Assembly (NCBI RefSeq): GCF_002305895.1
Contig: NZ_CP022203.1
Span: 248,001 to 312,000, forward strand
Length of the DNA stretch: 64,000 nucleotides
Origin: Corallococcus macrosporus DSM 14697
GTDB taxonomy: Bacteria; Myxococcota; Myxococcia; Myxococcales; Myxococcaceae
Reading direction: 5' to 3'
The first letter of the stretch is position 1; each line of letters begins with the position of its first letter. The notes beneath the pieces were generated by a model. It saw only the letters and a list, made by a program, of their open reading frames with translations. It made no database searches and was not told the DNA's origin. Below, in pieces: positions 41,103 to 49,571 of the stretch. Made by a program: the position numbers and the translations under genes.

Positions 41103-42717
41103 AGCGCGCGGCCAGCTCCTGGAGCTTCGAGGCCCGCGCGCGCAGGTCCTCCACGGAGCGGGCAATCTGCCGCACGCCGGCCACCGACTCCGTCGAGCGC
41201 ACCGACAGCGCCTGGATGCTCTCCGCGATGCGCTCCCCCGACGCGGACTGGCGCGTGTTCTCCTCCGCCATCCGCTCCACCTTCCCGCCAATCTCATTCA
41301 CCCCAGCGAGCAGCCGCGACAGCGCGTCGCCCGCCGTGGAGGACAAGTCCAACCCTTCGTGCACCGCCCGGGTGCCCTGGCGCATCAGCTCCGCCGCCGC
41401 CCGCGTGTCCGACTCGTTCCGGCTCAGCAGCGTCTGCACCTGCCCCGCCGCGTCCCGCGTCCGGTTCGCCAGCTTGCGCACCTCGCCGGCCACCACCGCG
41501 AAGCCCTTGCCGTGCTGCCCGGCGCGCGCCGCTTCAATCGCGGTGTTCACCGCCAGGAGCTGCGTCTCCTCCGCCACCTGCTGGATGAGCCGCAGCATCT
41601 CCATCGTCGCCTTGCCCGACGCCTGGAGCCGCTCCACCGTCCGCGCCGCGCCCTCCACCACCTCCACGATTTCCGCCATCTTCCGCAGCGCCTGTCCCAC
41701 CGCCGCGCCACCCTCGCGCGCCACTTGGCCGTTGGCCGCCGCCGTGCGCGCCGCCGCGCGGGCCGCCTCCGCGCCCTGGGACACCTGCTCGCTCATCGCC
41801 TGCACCGTCTGCGCCGCGCGCTGGAGCGAGTCCGACTGCTCGCGTGTCGTCACCGACAGCGCGTCCGCGGAGGCGCGGATGCGCTCGGCGTCCGCCGCCG
41901 TGGCCCCCGCCGCGTCCACCAGCGCCGCCACCACCTCGTGCAGCCCCGCCACCATGGTGTTGAAGGCCGCCGCGAGCTGGCCCACCTCGTCCGACGAGCG
42001 CACCTCCACCCGCGCGTCCAAATCTCCCCGCGCCACCCGGTGCGCCGCCTGCGCCAGCGCCCGCACCGGCCGCACCACCCGCCGCGACACGTAGATGCCC
42101 GCCGCCAACGCCAGCACCAGCGCGCCCCCCACCGCCAGGAGGATGCGCTGGCGCACCGCCGCCACCTCGCGCTCGATGTCCTCCACGTACACGCCCGTGC
42201 CCAGCACCCAGCCCCAGGGCGCGAAGAGCTTCACGTAGCTCTCCTTCGGGATGGCCTCCGGCGAGCCCGGCCGCGTGGCCTCGTAGGACACCGCGCCCTC
42301 GCCCTGCTCCCGCGCCAGCGTGACGATGTCCACGAACACCGGCTTGCCGCGCACGTCGCGGTAGCCCTTCAGGTCCTTGCCCAGCATGTCCGGCAGGTGC
42401 GGATGCATGACGAGCCGGGTGTCCAAATCATTGACCCAGAAATACTCCACCTGGGAGTAGCGCAGCCGCTCCAGCAGCGCCGCCGCCTGCGCTTGCGCCT
42501 CCTGCCGCGTCAGCGTGCCCGCCCGCTCCCGGGCCTCGTACGCCTCCAGCACGCCGTAGGCCGTCTCCACCGCCTGCTTCAATCCCAGGACGCGGTCCTC
42601 GCGAAGCTGCTCCCGCAACTGTGGCAGCACGAACCCCAGGATGACGACGAGCAGCGGCAGCGCCACCACGCTCATCGCCACGCACAGCTTCACCAGCAAA
42701 TTCCGGCTGACCGCCAT
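41086..42717 (-). CDS. Methyl-accepting chemotaxis protein with Cache sensor
   Basis: The 543-residue receptor has TM1 (about residues 10-32), a periplasmic single-Cache-like domain (about 40-190) with [20 protein letters not shown] and [18 protein letters not shown]2 (about 192-210), a HAMP domain, and a cytoplasmic signalling domain whose hairpin tip contains [19 protein letters not shown] and [13 protein letters not shown]. Cache domains of this type ([15 protein letters not shown]) usually bind small organic acids. The receptor feeds a CheA/CheW pathway not seen here. It is a monocistronic gene on the minus strand. Confidence 0.95.
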   Translation of the reverse strand: MAVSRNLLVKLCVAMSVVALPLLVVILGFVLPQLREQLREDRVLGLKQAVETAYGVLEAYEARERAGTLTRQEAQAQAAALLERLRYSQVEYFWVNDLDTRLVMHPHLPDMLGKDLKGYRDVRGKPVFVDIVTLAREQGEGAVSYEATRPGSPEAIPKESYVKLFAPWGWVLGTGVYVEDIEREVAAVRQRILLAVGGALVLALAAGIYVSRRVVRPVRALAQAAHRVARGDLDARVEVRSSDEVGQLAAAFNTMVAGLHEVVAALVDAAGATAADAERIRASADALSVTTREQSDSLQRAAQTVQAMSEQVSQGAEAARAAARTAAANGQVAREGGAAVGQALRKMAEIVEVVEGAARTVERLQASGKATMEMLRLIQQVAEETQLLAVNTAIEAARAGQHGKGFAVVAGEVRKLANRTRDAAGQVQTLLSRNESDTRAAAELMRQGTRAVHEGLDLSSTAGDALSRLLAGVNEIGGKVERMAEENTRQSASGERIAESIQALSVRSTESVAGVRQIARSVEDLRARASKLQELAARFTARG

Positions 42718-43200
42718 CGGCCCCCAGCGTATCCGCCGGACCTTCGCGCCGCTCGTTCACCTGAGTCTGGAAGCACCCCCGGTATCACTCCCCCACAGGT
42801 TCACACACCCGGTGAGGTCTTCCATGTCGCACCAAACCCTGTATTTCCAGATAGATATGGCTCCATGTGAAGCCCTTACGCGCACGCTGAAAACATGAAC
42901 CAACCCTAGAGGGCGGGTTGGCGTGCAGGACTCGACGGAACCGTAGGAACTTCGCCGCACAACGTGACAGGTTCTCCGGGGGCCCAGGGGGCTTCGCGTG
43001 ATGGAGCACCCCGCATGGGCCTGTCCGCCGCCATTCTCCGTCGAGGAAAGGCCGCGTGCGCGCGTCGTGAACGGACCCCGCGAGTCCACCTCGTGCACAG
43101 CAACCCTATGGGTGAACAATTGGAGACTGACCCGGCAAGTTCTGTCTGTCTGCCCCCATACGTCCTATGCCAGCGGCCAAACGTTTCGGGTCGGTAAGGC
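42718..43200. promoter_or_regulatory. Divergent region between MCP and XRE genes
   Basis: This 483-nt gap contains a less GC-rich stretch (42,790-42,910) directly upstream of the minus-strand chemoreceptor, where its promoter should lie, and a weak dyad CCAACCC/GGGTTGG (42900-42906 and 42915-42921). The XRE gene at 43201 is preceded by GGTAAGGC. Open frames in the gap have no recognisable content. Confidence 0.4.
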
Positions 43201-43569
43201 ATGGACAAGAAACTCGCAACCACCATCGGAGCTGCCGCGCGCGTCGCTCGCACCCGTCTGGAGCTCACCCAGGCGGACGTGGCCGAGCGTATCGATGTGG
43301 CCACCGAGGTCTACGGGCGCCTGGAGCGCGGCGGGATGCTGCCCAGCGTGCAGACGCTGCTGAAGCTGTGCCACGAACTGCACGTCTCCGCGGACGAGCT
43401 CCTGGGGCTGTCCGCGAACGGCGCCAACGGGGGCTCGCGTCCCGGCGAGCCGCCCACCGCGCCGCAGGAGCGCCCCGAGGTGCGGCGCCTGCTGCGCACC
43501 GTGCGCCCGCTGGAGCCCGCGAAGGTGAAGCTGCTGGGGCTGGTGGCCAACGCGCTCAACCGCCGCTGA
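43201..43569 (+). CDS. Small XRE-type helix-turn-helix regulator (paralogue)
   Basis: A 122-residue protein with N-terminal Cro/C1-type HTH (RTRLELTQADVAERIDVATE, YGRLERGGMLPSVQTLLKLC) and a Pro/Gly-rich linker before a short C-terminal helix with KVKLLGLVANALNR. It is closely similar in start, HTH and length to the protein at 26828-27184. The gene is convergent with the two-component operon, 18 nt from its end. Confidence 0.9.
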   Translation: MDKKLATTIGAAARVARTRLELTQADVAERIDVATEVYGRLERGGMLPSVQTLLKLCHELHVSADELLGLSANGANGGSRPGEPPTAPQERPEVRRLLRTVRPLEPAKVKLLGLVANALNRR

Positions 43570-43587
43570 AACCCCGCCCTCAATCCC

Positions 43588-45114
43588 TCACAGCTCGGAG
43601 AGGATCCGGTCCAACTCGTCAGGCTTCACGGGCTTGACGAGGTGGCGGTCGAAGCCCGAGCGCAGCGCCTGGTCCCGTCCCTCGGGGCCGCCATAGCCTG
43701 TCATCGCCACCAGCCGGATGCCGTTGCCCACCCGGGCGCGCAGCGCCTCCGCCACGCGGTAGCCGTCCAGTCCCGGCAGGCCGATGTCCACCAGCGCCAG
43801 CTCCGGCGGCTGCGACACCGCGAGCGCCACGCCCTGCAGGCCGTCCGGCGCCACCGCCACCTGGTGGCCCCACAGCTCCAGCAAATCCCTCATGGCCTGA
43901 CGCGCGTCCGCGTTGTCCTCCACCAGCAGGACGCGCCGGCCGCGGCGGAGGTCCGCCACCTGGCGCGCGGGCGCGGGGGCGCCCACCGCGTGGTCCAGGG
44001 GCAGCTTCACCACGAACTCACTGCCCGTGCCCGGGCCGTCACTGTGCGCCAGCACCTCGCCGCCGTGGAGCTGGACGAGCTTGCGCACCAGCGTCAGGCC
44101 AATGCCCAGGCCGCCGCGCGTGCGCTCCAGGGACGTGTCCGCCTGGGCGAACAGCTCGAAGATGCGCGGCAGCACCCCCAGCGGGATGCCGATGCCGGTG
44201 TCCTTCACCCGCACCACCGCCCGGGCCGAGCCGTCCACGCCCTCCTGCGCCACGTCCAGGCGGACGCCGCCGGCGTCGGTGTACTTGATGGCGTTGTCGA
44301 GCAGGTTGGTGAAGACCTGCTCCAGCCGCGTGGCGTCCGCGTGCAGCCACAGCGGGCCTGGGGGCAGGGTGACCTCCAGGCCCAGCCCGCGCGCGTCCGC
44401 CATGGGCTGCAGGACCTGCAGCACCTGCCGCAGCACGGGAATCAGGTCCACGCGGCCGGGGCGCAGCTCCACCCTGTCGCGGGTGATGCGGCTGACGTCC
44501 AGCAGGTCATCCACCAGCCGCGCCAGGTGGTTCGTCTGGCGCTGGATGATGCCGCGCATGCGCGCTTCCTTGTCATCGCTGGCGGGCCGGCGCTCCAGGA
44601 TGCCAATGGCCGTCATGATGGCGGCCAGCGGGTTGCGCAGCTCGTGTCCGAGCATGGCCAGGAACTCGTCCTTGCGGCGGTCCATCTCCGCCAGCTCGTT
44701 GGCGCGGTGGCGCGCCACCTGCTCCGCGTGGCGCAGGCGCAGGAGCGACTTCACCGTGGCGACGAGCTCGGCGCCCTCGAAGGGCTGGGTGAGGTAGGCG
44801 TCCGCGCCGCCCTCCAGGCCGCGCACCTTCTTGTCGGACGTGACGAAGGTGGCGGAGGTGTGCAGCACCGCCATGGAGGCGGTGTTGGGGTCGGCGCGCA
44901 GGCGCTCGCAGACCTCGTAGCCGCTGATGTCCGGCAGCTTCACGTCCAGGATGACGACGTCCGGGTGGTGCTGCTGCGCCATCAGCAGCGCGCCCATGCC
45001 GGTGGCCGCCTCCAGCACGTTGTAGCCCGCGAGCGCCAGGATGCGGTTGACGAGGTAGCGGTTGGCGTCGTCGTCGTTGACGTTGAGGACGGTGGCCAGA
45101 CGGGGTTCAACCAC
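43588..45114 (-). CDS. Hybrid histidine kinase, REC-HisKA-HATPase-REC
   Basis: The 508-residue protein starts with a receiver domain (Asp57 in VVILDVKLPDISGY), then a HisKA domain with His157 in LAMLGHELRNPLAA, an HATPase domain (LFTNLLDNAIKY-like N box, KDTGIGIPLGVLPRIFELF, RGGLGIGLTLVRKLVQLHGG) and a C-terminal receiver (about 385-505) with LALVDIGLPGLDGY. No membrane segment or DNA-binding domain is present. The ATG overlaps the end of the upstream kinase gene by 8 nt. The arrangement fits an internal phosphorelay step that receives phosphate from the other kinase through its N-terminal receiver. Confidence 0.95.
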   Translation of the reverse strand: MVEPRLATVLNVNDDDANRYLVNRILALAGYNVLEAATGMGALLMAQQHHPDVVILDVKLPDISGYEVCERLRADPNTASMAVLHTSATFVTSDKKVRGLEGGADAYLTQPFEGAELVATVKSLLRLRHAEQVARHRANELAEMDRRKDEFLAMLGHELRNPLAAIMTAIGILERRPASDDKEARMRGIIQRQTNHLARLVDDLLDVSRITRDRVELRPGRVDLIPVLRQVLQVLQPMADARGLGLEVTLPPGPLWLHADATRLEQVFTNLLDNAIKYTDAGGVRLDVAQEGVDGSARAVVRVKDTGIGIPLGVLPRIFELFAQADTSLERTRGGLGIGLTLVRKLVQLHGGEVLAHSDGPGTGSEFVVKLPLDHAVGAPAPARQVADLRRGRRVLLVEDNADARQAMRDLLELWGHQVAVAPDGLQGVALAVSQPPELALVDIGLPGLDGYRVAEALRARVGNGIRLVAMTGYGGPEGRDQALRSGFDRHLVKPVKPDELDRILSEL

Positions 45115-47155
45115 GGCGGCTCCCTTCCGTCAGGGCCTGGGAGCCCAGGCCGGCCTTGGACAGGGCGTCCCGGATGCGGGTGATGGCCACCTCGCGGCTC
45201 AGCGTGTGCTTGGCCAGGATGGCGGCCGTCTCCTTCGCCAGGCGCGTGCGCTCGTCCTCCTTCAGCTCGTGCGAGGTGTGGAGGATGACGGGCACGTCGC
45301 GCGTGCGCGGGTCCGCCTTCAACTCATCCAGCACGTCGAAGGCGGTGATGTCCGGCAGCACGAAGTCCAGGAAGATGAGGTGCGGGGACTGCTCCCGCGC
45401 CAGCCGGACGCCGTCCTTGCCACCGGCGGCCTCCTGCAGGACGTAGGGCATGTCCTTGAGGAGCTGCTTGAGCAGGTAGCGGTGCACGTCGTCGTCATCG
45501 ATGATGAGGATGCGCTCCACCGGACCGGTGCGGGCCATGGCCTGCAGCTTGCGTTGCAGCCGCACCTCGTCCACCGGCTTGAGCCAGAACTCGTCGGCGC
45601 CCAGCGCGCGGGCCTTCTGCTCGCGGTCCGTCACCGTCACCACGAGGATGGGGATGTCGCGGGTGGCCTCGTTGTTCTTCATGTCCGCCAGGAAGCCCCA
45701 GCTCGTCTCGCCCTCCAGCATGACGTCCAGCACCATGGCGGCGGGGCGCACGCGCTCCAGCACGCGCCGCGCCTCGTCCGTGCTGCGCACCGGCAGCACC
45801 TGGAAGCCGGAGCGCGCCAGGTACTTCTCGTAGAGGAAGAGCGTCTGCCGGTCGTCCTCCAGCACCAGCACCGGGGCCCGGCTGGGGTCCAGGTGCTCGC
45901 TGCGCTCCGTCATGCCCGTCATCTCCGCGACCTCCATGTGGACGCGCGGGATGGTGACGGTGAAGGCGGCGCCCTGGCCCAGCGTGCTCTTCACGGTGAG
46001 CGTGCCGCCCAGCACCTCCGCCAGGCGGCGTGCCAGCGGCAGGCCCAGGCCGGTGCCCTTCGCCTTGCGTTGCAGGGGGCTCTCCACCTGGGAGAACTCC
46101 TCGAAGATGCGCTCGTGGTGCTCCGGCGCGATGCCAATGCCCGTGTCCTGCACGGTGAAGATGACCGTGTCCCGGGGGCCGGGCGCCGCGGACACGGTGA
46201 CGTGGCCGGACTCGGTGAACTTCAGCGCGTTGGACACCAGGTTGCGCAGCACCTGGCTCAGGCGGGACTCGTCCGTCTCCAGCTCCAGCGGCGCGTCCGG
46301 CTCCACCAGCCGCAGCTCCACCGGCGAGCCGGGCGGCAGGAGCGGCTTCATCATGCCGCGCAGCGCGCTGAGCACGTCGCGCACCACGAAGCGGCTGTGG
46401 CGCAGCGTCGTCTTGCCGGCCTCCATCTTGGAGAGGTCCAGCAAATCATTCACCAGCTCGAAGAGCGCCTCCGCGGAGTTGCGGATGAACTGGACCTGCT
46501 TCTCCTGCTCGCCGCTCAAGGGCCCGTTGATGGGGTTGAGCAGCACCTTGGACAGGCCGAGGATGGAGTGCAGCGGGGTGCGGAACTCGTGGCTGACGTT
46601 GGCCACCACGCGGCTCTTGATTTCCGCGGCGAGCTGGAGGCTTTCGGCCTTCTCGTCCAGGGCGGCGTGCAGGCTGCGCACGCCGCGGTTGGACTCCTCC
46701 AGCTCGCCGTTGAGCCGGGCCAGCTCCTCCGCGCGGCGCTTGAGCTCGCGCTGCTGGCGCTCCGTCTCGCGGTGGAGCGCGGACAGCTCGCTCAGGGTGG
46801 TGCTCACCCGCTCCAGCGCGGTGCCGTAGTCCTCCGGCACCAGGCTGCCCACCAGCAGCACACCCCCGTCATGGGGCCGGGCGCGGAAGGCGAAGGTCGA
46901 GGGCACGTGGTCCCGGCAGAGGATGAGCTCCCAGCCCTCCACCTTCTCGTCGCGGGCCTGGACCAGCAGCCGGTCCACCTTCTCCTCGGTGCCCTGGGCA
47001 GCCAGGCCGCGCAGGGGCTGCCCGGGCTCGGCGGCCAGGAGGTTCCGGGCGCGCGCGTCCACCCAGGTGAGGGTGCCTCCCGCGTCGCAGGCCAGGGCGA
47101 CCTCCCGGCTGAGGTCGTCGAAGAACGGCGGCTCGGCGGAGGCGGGTTGCCTCAT
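45107..47155 (-). CDS. Hybrid histidine kinase, PAS-like-HisKA-HATPase-REC-REC
   Basis: I place the start at ATG 47155, which overlaps the stop of the upstream gene (ATGA); the longer open frame is a shadow. The 682-residue cytoplasmic protein has a PAS-like N-terminal domain (about 1-105), a coiled coil (about 115-175), HisKA with His189 (NVSHEFRTPLHS), HATPase (VQDTGIGIAPEHHERIFEEF, GTGLGLPLARRLAE) and two receiver domains with Asp in MVLDVMLEG and IFLDFVLPDI. It has no transmembrane helix, so its signal must come from the cytoplasm, plausibly from the two small proteins encoded upstream in the same operon. Confidence 0.95.
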   Translation of the reverse strand: MRQPASAEPPFFDDLSREVALACDAGGTLTWVDARARNLLAAEPGQPLRGLAAQGTEEKVDRLLVQARDEKVEGWELILCRDHVPSTFAFRARPHDGGVLLVGSLVPEDYGTALERVSTTLSELSALHRETERQQRELKRRAEELARLNGELEESNRGVRSLHAALDEKAESLQLAAEIKSRVVANVSHEFRTPLHSILGLSKVLLNPINGPLSGEQEKQVQFIRNSAEALFELVNDLLDLSKMEAGKTTLRHSRFVVRDVLSALRGMMKPLLPPGSPVELRLVEPDAPLELETDESRLSQVLRNLVSNALKFTESGHVTVSAAPGPRDTVIFTVQDTGIGIAPEHHERIFEEFSQVESPLQRKAKGTGLGLPLARRLAEVLGGTLTVKSTLGQGAAFTVTIPRVHMEVAEMTGMTERSEHLDPSRAPVLVLEDDRQTLFLYEKYLARSGFQVLPVRSTDEARRVLERVRPAAMVLDVMLEGETSWGFLADMKNNEATRDIPILVVTVTDREQKARALGADEFWLKPVDEVRLQRKLQAMARTGPVERILIIDDDDVHRYLLKQLLKDMPYVLQEAAGGKDGVRLAREQSPHLIFLDFVLPDITAFDVLDELKADPRTRDVPVILHTSHELKEDERTRLAKETAAILAKHTLSREVAITRIRDALSKAGLGSQALTEGSRRG

Positions 47156-47856
47156 GAACGGGTCTCCTCCCAGGACACCCCTGCTTCCGCGAGGAGTGTC
47201 CGTGCTTCGGGGTGACGTGAGCCCAGCACGGACTTCAACATGCCCAGCACACTGGGAAATGCCAGGAGGCCAAAACCGCGCCTGGGCCAGAAGCCGGCGT
47301 ACCAACGCACATGGTCGCCCAGCAGGTCGGGCTTCCCGGCGGCGAGCGCGTCCGCCACATAGGAGAGCTGCAACTGGAGCTCCTCCTCCAGGCGGGGCTG
47401 GTCCTCGGGGATGATGTAGAGCGTGAGGCGGGCCGTGGCGGCGCGGGCGAGCTCGGGCGCCGCCTCTTCCAGCAGGTGGGCCGGGCCTTCCAGGTAGCGA
47501 AGGGCGCGGCGCGCGGCGCTCACGTAGTCCTGGGGCTGGCTCCCCGGGCCCCAGCCTTCCGCCTCCAGGGCGGCGGCCAGCCCTGCGAAGTGCCGGTCCA
47601 GGTGCCGCGAGCACATGCCGCGCGACACCAGCAGGGTGCGCAGCCAGCGCGCGTAGCCCTCCAGGACGGAGGGGCGCTGCTCGTCCAGGGCCTGCACCAG
47701 GTAGCGGACGTGGAAGCGCGCGTCCTCGTCCCCGAAGCGCTGCGCCCGCTCCAGGCCGTACCGGGCGGCCCAGAAGGGGTCCTGGTAGAGCGCCTCCTGT
47801 GAGGCGATGGCCAGCCGGTCCGCCCGCGCTTCCACGCTCTTGCTCACGCTCTGCAT
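47152..47856 (-). CDS. Helical protein of unknown function with internal duplication
   Basis: A 234-residue, mainly alpha-helical soluble protein that I do not recognise. Two segments share one pattern, Y-[LV]-x2-AL-x4-P-x-[LV]-L-x3-[YV]-x-RW: once as HVRYLVQALDEQRPSVLEGY with ARW (about residues 49-71) and again as QLSYVADALAAGKPDLLGDH with VRW (about 165-187). The second is followed by an aromatic stretch, WYAGFWPRRGFGLL. The gene lies 7 nt after the B12-binding gene and overlaps the kinase gene by 4 nt, so it is an operon member and may pass the cobalamin signal to the kinase, or be a second sensor. Confidence 0.8.
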   Translation of the reverse strand: MQSVSKSVEARADRLAIASQEALYQDPFWAARYGLERAQRFGDEDARFHVRYLVQALDEQRPSVLEGYARWLRTLLVSRGMCSRHLDRHFAGLAAALEAEGWGPGSQPQDYVSAARRALRYLEGPAHLLEEAAPELARAATARLTLYIIPEDQPRLEEELQLQLSYVADALAAGKPDLLGDHVRWYAGFWPRRGFGLLAFPSVLGMLKSVLGSRHPEARTLLAEAGVSWEETRS

Positions 47857-47863
47857 GCGGTTC

Positions 47864-48526
47864 TCAGACTCCCAGGACCCGGCAGGCGGACGCGACGAAC
47901 TCGCGCGCGTCCTTGCCGAAGAAGTTCACGCCCAGCTCGTCTTCCAGGCCAGGTGCCCAGGAGAAGGCCAGGCCGCCCACGGCGATGGGAACGTCGGGGC
48001 AGGCCTGGCGCACGTGCGCCACGGCCTCGCGGAGCGCGGGCAGGTGGTACGTCATCGTCACGGAGAGGGCGACCAGGTCCGGGCGGATCTCCTTCGTCAT
48101 CCGCGCCAGGTGCTCCGGCGGAACGTTGGCGCCCAGGAAGCGCACGTCGAAGCCGGCCATCTCCAGGAAGTCGCTGGCCATGCGCGCGCCGACCTCGTGC
48201 AGCTCCCCCTGGACGCAGGAGACGAGCACGACCTTGCCGTTGAACGGGTCCCTGGGCAGGTGCCGGTACAGGTGGGCGAGCGCGAGCTGGGAGACGGCGG
48301 TCGCCAGGTGCTCCTGGGCCACGGAGATGATGTTCTCCTGCCACAGCCGGCCGATTTCGTACTGCGCGGGCTGGATGACCTCCAGGTGCAGCGTCTGGAG
48401 GGGGACGCCTCGCAGCACGCCTTCATCCACCAGCAGCCGCAGCGCCTCCCGCCGGTTGCCGGCGAGCTGCGCGGCCAGATACGCGTTCAGCAGCCCGGTC
48501 AGGGCGGAGTCATTGGAGGTCAGCAC
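47864..48526 (-). CDS. Stand-alone cobalamin-binding protein with CarH-type photoreceptor motifs
   Basis: The 220-residue protein has a helical cap domain (about 10-92) and a Rossmann-like B12-binding domain (about 95-220). The cap carries W62-x9-E72-H73 (LWQENIISVAQEH), and the B12 loop carries E108-L-H110-E-V-G113. W-x9-EH and ExHxxG are the residues that hold adenosylcobalamin and its light response in CarH/CarA/LitR; His110 would be the lower axial ligand. Unlike CarH there is no N-terminal MerR DNA-binding domain: the protein starts directly with the cap. It is the first gene of a four-gene operon with two hybrid kinases, so the likely output is protein-protein signalling. Light sensing itself is inference; B12, redox or methylation sensing are alternatives. 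Confidence 0.9.
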   Translation of the reverse strand: MLTSNDSALTGLLNAYLAAQLAGNRREALRLLVDEGVLRGVPLQTLHLEVIQPAQYEIGRLWQENIISVAQEHLATAVSQLALAHLYRHLPRDPFNGKVVLVSCVQGELHEVGARMASDFLEMAGFDVRFLGANVPPEHLARMTKEIRPDLVALSVTMTYHLPALREAVAHVRQACPDVPIAVGGLAFSWAPGLEDELGVNFFGKDAREFVASACRVLGV

Positions 48527-48689
48527 GGGCGGCAGCGAGAGGGGGCGAAGGGGGGAAGGTAGCGGGGTTGCGTTTCTCAGTTACAGCGAACGCGCCCCGA
48601 TTTCATCGCCAACCTGACAGTGACCACGCCTTCCTTCACGCGCCCGTGTGCCTGCTTGCTTGTAGCTTTTACCGATTCATGGCGCGGCA

Positions 48690-48705
48690 TTGTACCTGGG
48701 TACAA
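48690..48705. promoter_or_regulatory. 16-bp dyad upstream of the B12/kinase operon
   Basis: TTGTACC (48690-48696) and GGTACAA (48699-48705) form a perfect dyad with a 2-nt centre. It lies 164 bp upstream of the ATG of the cobalamin-binding gene and 23 bp after the stop of the zinc-ribbon gene (both on the minus strand), so it sits in the promoter region of the operon. A symmetrical site of this size is a probable operator for a dimeric regulator. The rest of 48527-48727 holds no gene. Confidence 0.5.
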
Positions 48706-48727
48706 GGGGCGGGCCCCCGCGATTCAC

Positions 48728-48949
48728 TCATGAAGCATCCAGGGCGAAGGCGGCGGGGTCATCCGCCTGCAGCTCCACGCGTCCGCAGCGGGGACACACG
48801 TACAGGGAGGCACTCAAGCCGGAGCGCAGCTTGGAACGACCGGGAGGTGTGAGCGCCATCCTGAGGGCGCCCATGGACGCAGGCGTCATGGGGATGTCGC
48901 AACGCAGGCAGGCGACGGCGGGCCTCGGGCTCTTGGGGGGACGTGGCAT
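48728..48949 (-). CDS. Small zinc-ribbon protein
   Basis: The ATG at 48949 has AGGAG 7 nt upstream and encodes 73 residues. Two Cys pairs, CLRC and CPRC, about 40 residues apart form a probable zinc ribbon (VACLRCDIPM ... LYVCPRCGRVEL). Such short proteins are common and mostly uncharacterised; nucleic-acid or protein binding is usual. It is upstream of the cobalamin operon on the same strand, 201 nt away, and divergent from the ECF sigma gene. Confidence 0.75.
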   Translation of the reverse strand: MPRPPKSPRPAVACLRCDIPMTPASMGALRMALTPPGRSKLRSGLSASLYVCPRCGRVELQADDPAAFALDAS

Positions 48950-49085
48950 GGTGCGCTCCTGTGGCAAATCCAGGGGTTGTCCGTGGAAGACGCACTGCGG
49001 GACCGGTATTGAAAAAAGCCCGGTGACAGTTCCCGGGCTCCGCGGTGTTCCCCTGGGCGCGGCAAGCGAGGGAGGCGTGAGACCG

Positions 49086-49571
49086 GTGTCTATCGATGTG
49101 GAGGCCTACTACCGGCGTTACGGCCCCCAGGTGCTCCGGCGCTGCCGCTTCCTCCTGCGTGACGAGGAGAAGGCCGTGGACGCCATGCACGACGTGTTCG
49201 TCCAGTTGCTCCGCTACCAGGGCGCGTTGAAGGACGCCGCGCCCTCCAGCCTGCTGCACCGCATCGCCACCACGGTGTGTCTCAACAAGCTGCGCGGGGC
49301 GAAGCGGCGCCCCGAGGACCGGGAGGATGAGCTGGTGCTGCAGATCGCGTCGGCCGAGGACACCGAGTCCCGCGCCGCCGCGCGCGGCCTGCTGGACCGC
49401 CTCTTCGGCCGGGTGCCCGCCTCCAGTCAGGACATCGCGGTGCTGCACCTGGTGGATGGGATGACGCTGGAGGAGACGGCCCGCGAGGTGGGCCTGTCCG
49501 TGTCGGGCGTGCGCAAGCGCCTGCGCGCGCTGTCCGCCGTGTTGCAAGAGCTGGAGCTGGAGGCCGCATGA
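49086..49571 (+). CDS. ECF-type RNA polymerase sigma factor
   Basis: I choose GTG 49086 (161 residues), placed 10 nt after GGAGG; GTG 49077 is also in frame but too close to it. Region 2 contains YYRRYGPQVLRRCRFLLRDE and AVDAMHDVFVQLLRY; region 4 contains MTLEETAREVGLSVSGVRKRL. The length is typical of simple ECF sigma factors. The stop overlaps the start of the next gene (ATGA), which encodes a membrane protein of anti-sigma layout, so the two probably form a sigma/anti-sigma pair. Confidence 0.92.
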   Translation: MSIDVEAYYRRYGPQVLRRCRFLLRDEEKAVDAMHDVFVQLLRYQGALKDAAPSSLLHRIATTVCLNKLRGAKRRPEDREDELVLQIASAEDTESRAAARGLLDRLFGRVPASSQDIAVLHLVDGMTLEETAREVGLSVSGVRKRLRALSAVLQELELEAA

